A DNA stretch of 64,000 bases from Toxoplasma gondii ME49. Lineage: Eukaryota; Apicomplexa; Conoidasida; Eucoccidiorida; Sarcocystidae. Below are positions 61,863 through 64,000 of the stretch, piece by piece. The stretch is from contig NC_031476.1 of the NCBI RefSeq assembly GCF_000006565.2, positions 4,426,458 to 4,490,457 of the forward strand, written 5' to 3'. Position numbers and translations under genes: made by a program. Numbering within the stretch: the stretch's first letter is position 1; each line of letters opens with the position of its first letter. The notes beneath the pieces are model-generated. The model did no database searches, was not told the origin of the DNA, and saw only the letters and a program-made list of their open reading frames with translations.

Positions 61863-63763
61863 CAGATATGTATGATTACATGATGATACCACACATCTCG
61901 ACGTGCATCGACGTGTTTGGTTTGATATTTGTCTGAGTACATATGCAGATATATAGAAGTATTTTTACACATGAAGTTGTAGATTTGTATGTAAAAATGT
62001 ATGTATATATATCGTACAACTCTGTTTCGATTCCACCACCTCGCAGGCTGCGCCAAAGCCCGCTGACTGGCTCGTTCATGTCTCTTTGGAGACGCAAGAG
62101 TCTGAGCGTAGTTTCTTTCGAGCAAACGGTTGCATTTGTTTTCTTCAAGTCCGTCATGAAGTCACTATTCAACAATCGTTTGCGTCGTCGCTTCTGCGAC
62201 TTCCCGCCACTTCTCATGTCTCCATGTCTTTTTCATTTCTTTTCTCTATCTTGTCTTCTCGTTCCTTCTCTTTCGCTATCCGCTCTTCTCTTCGATTCGT
62301 CTTCTCGATCGTTTCTTCTCTTCCATTCCGTACTTCTCTATCTCTTCCTTCCACAGACTGTCTCTTCTGTTCTCTCTTTCTGTCGTCGCTCCGCTCTGCG
62401 CGTCTTTGCTGTTGCTGTTGCTGCTTCTGCCCTCCCTTTGGAACCGCGAAGCTCCAGTTGCTGGAGAAACGGAAACCGCGGTGAGGATACATCCCATCCT
62501 CGGAAGCGAGAAGAGCGCCACCGACGGGGATCTGCGGGTCCCGGCTAGGGTACAAGTTTCATTCTCTAACTGCTGCTTTTACTGAAGTATTGTGTGGCAC
62601 GGCAAGCGAAGGAGAGACTTCTGGTTTTCTTGTCTCTCTCCAAACAGCGAGAGGCTCACTCAGCTGCAGAGGGATGTTTAGCGAAGTTTACTTCGTCGAA
62701 GCGTGTTTTCTGTCGAAGATTTTGCTAGCACTCTTCCGAGAGCGACCCTCGAGACTTTTTTTTCGCCTTCTGAAGTTCTCCAAACTTCAGTCATCCACGT
62801 CGCAGAGGTGGAGGGGCTGACGGAGAAACGAAACTTTATTGAAAAGGTTTGCGCAAGCCATCGGGGACGCTGTGCATGAAACGCTTCAGAGACGCCCTCG
62901 CGAGCCTGACAAACGACTCTGCAGAGGCTCACTGTCAACACTGTAGATCGGCTCTCTCACATCACATACAAAGGGCGAGGAAACAGACTCTGGACACTAT
63001 AAAGCCGCAGACGTCTATAGAGAAACGTTTTTATATACGGAGAGGAGAGAGACATGCACATACGAGAGAGAGAGAGATCGAGACAGACAGAGAGGAAGAT
63101 GAGGAAAAAGGAGGTCCTTCGGATACCTCAGAGATGTAATCGACTCGGATACTCGGATTCAAAACAGAGTCCCTCGTTTCTTTTTGCCTTTTGTTCTTCT
63201 TTCCTAAAGAAAACGCAAACGCCTATCGCACGCCACGATTGCGGGACGCACAGTTCTCCTTCAACAGAGAGACAAGTTCATCTCTTTTTCGGTGGGTCCT
63301 CCTCTTATAGAGTCTCCTCCGTGTCATCTGCTTTCTTCTCGCTCCTTCCTCCCTCGCTCGTCAGCTCGTCGCTTCTTCTTTCGCCGCCAACTGCAAGGAG
63401 CTCCCAAATCCCGAAGCGGCGCAACGGCCTCGCCGCAGCCAGTCTTCTTCGCAGAAAACCGCCACACGGCGACAACGAGGGCCCACAACAAAATCCGTGC
63501 CCGAATATAAGCCGACCCCCTCGGAGGGCTCCATCCGCGACGCAGACACGCTCACTTCTCGAAAACTGACTGCAACCGCCCCGTCAAAAGCTTTACGGTC
63601 TGGCTGGGAGATCGATGGAATGGAGATAAACGCACTCTCGGGTGGAAACAAATATCTCGCTATGCATACCGAGATGGCCACAGCGAAGCACCATATATAT
63701 ACACAGATATGCGTACATTCATATACATGCACATGCATGCAAATACACAAACATGCACGTATG
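61863..63763. other. Intergenic region, low-complexity tracts
   Basis: About 1.9 kb without a supported gene. 62220-62380 is a pyrimidine-rich CTTCTC tract, followed by a TGCTGTTGCTGTTGCTGC run near 62409, and 63060-63120 is a purine-rich GAGAGA tract. Frames here reflect this composition. Confidence 0.5.
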
Positions 63764-63822
63764 CATATATACATATATATATACATATATACATATATAT
63801 ATACATATATACATATGTATAC

Positions 63823-63859
<37 letters not shown>

Positions 63860-63862
63860 CCT
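63764..63862. repeat. (TA)n microsatellite with TACATATA interruptions
   Basis: About 100 bp of TA repeats near the right edge of the window, preceded by ATGCAC/ATGCAT words. Confidence 0.92.
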
Positions 63863-64000
63863 CTGTCCACGTATGAGTATGACGAATCGAGACACATACA
63901 TAGAAGTTGATGTATGTCTACCGAGTCAACGCATGGAGAAGCTACAAGGTGTACGGCGGCTGTTCCAGCTGCGATTCGTTCAGCCGAAGGACTTGAGAGT
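63863..64000. other. Right edge of window, nothing assignable
   Basis: About 140 bp too short to interpret; it may enter a further gene beyond the window. Confidence 0.4.

Noticed and set aside
61643..61936. Tyr/Ile-only frames in TA arrays (also near 47344 and 63764)
   Set aside because: Direct translation of dinucleotide repeats on both strands; no coding value.

Overview
The window looks like nuclear DNA of a tissue-cyst coccidian (Apicomplexa), most like Toxoplasma gondii or a close relative such as Hammondia or Neospora. The reasons are GC-rich genes split by many introns with GTGAG/GTAAG donors and pyrimidine-CAG acceptors, frequent TGCATGC words, long (TA)n microsatellites, a TTTAGGG telomere-type motif, and an aminoacyl-tRNA synthetase with a secretory (apicoplast-type) leader. 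Two runs of N show it is a draft assembly. Species assignment is inference. Exon models were built by hand from splice signals, reading phase and family conservation.

Layout. 2-7221 (+): the 3' part of an unrecognised multi-exon gene with a C4 zinc-ribbon-like motif. 10614-18514 (-): a 12-exon seryl-tRNA synthetase with a long N-terminal leader; its introns hold a G-run cluster and a short telomere-like motif. 20073-22495 (-): a six-exon pyrroline-5-carboxylate reductase, the last step of proline synthesis. 24092-26075 (+): a gene of unknown function. 27849-32551: a direct duplication of an intronless gene for a secreted protein made of 32-residue, three-cysteine repeats; both copies contain assembly gaps. 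33858-45256 (-): an eight-exon gene for a protein of about 2423 residues that I cannot identify. 45257-53143: mostly non-coding, with a long TA microsatellite, a 20-unit array of a 78-bp minisatellite (49293-50852), and two weak gene or exon candidates. 53144-61328 (+): a conserved alpha/beta hydrolase with a long disordered C-terminal tail carrying a ubiquitin-interacting-like motif. 61329-64000: no convincing gene, low-complexity tracts and two more TA arrays.

The recognisable genes are unrelated housekeeping functions (organellar translation, proline synthesis, a serine hydrolase); nothing suggests an operon-like unit. The most novel material is the duplicated 32-residue cysteine-repeat gene, the 78-bp array that stays open in three reading frames, and the hydrolase with a ubiquitin-binding-like tail. 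I found no tRNA, rRNA, CRISPR array or transposase gene.
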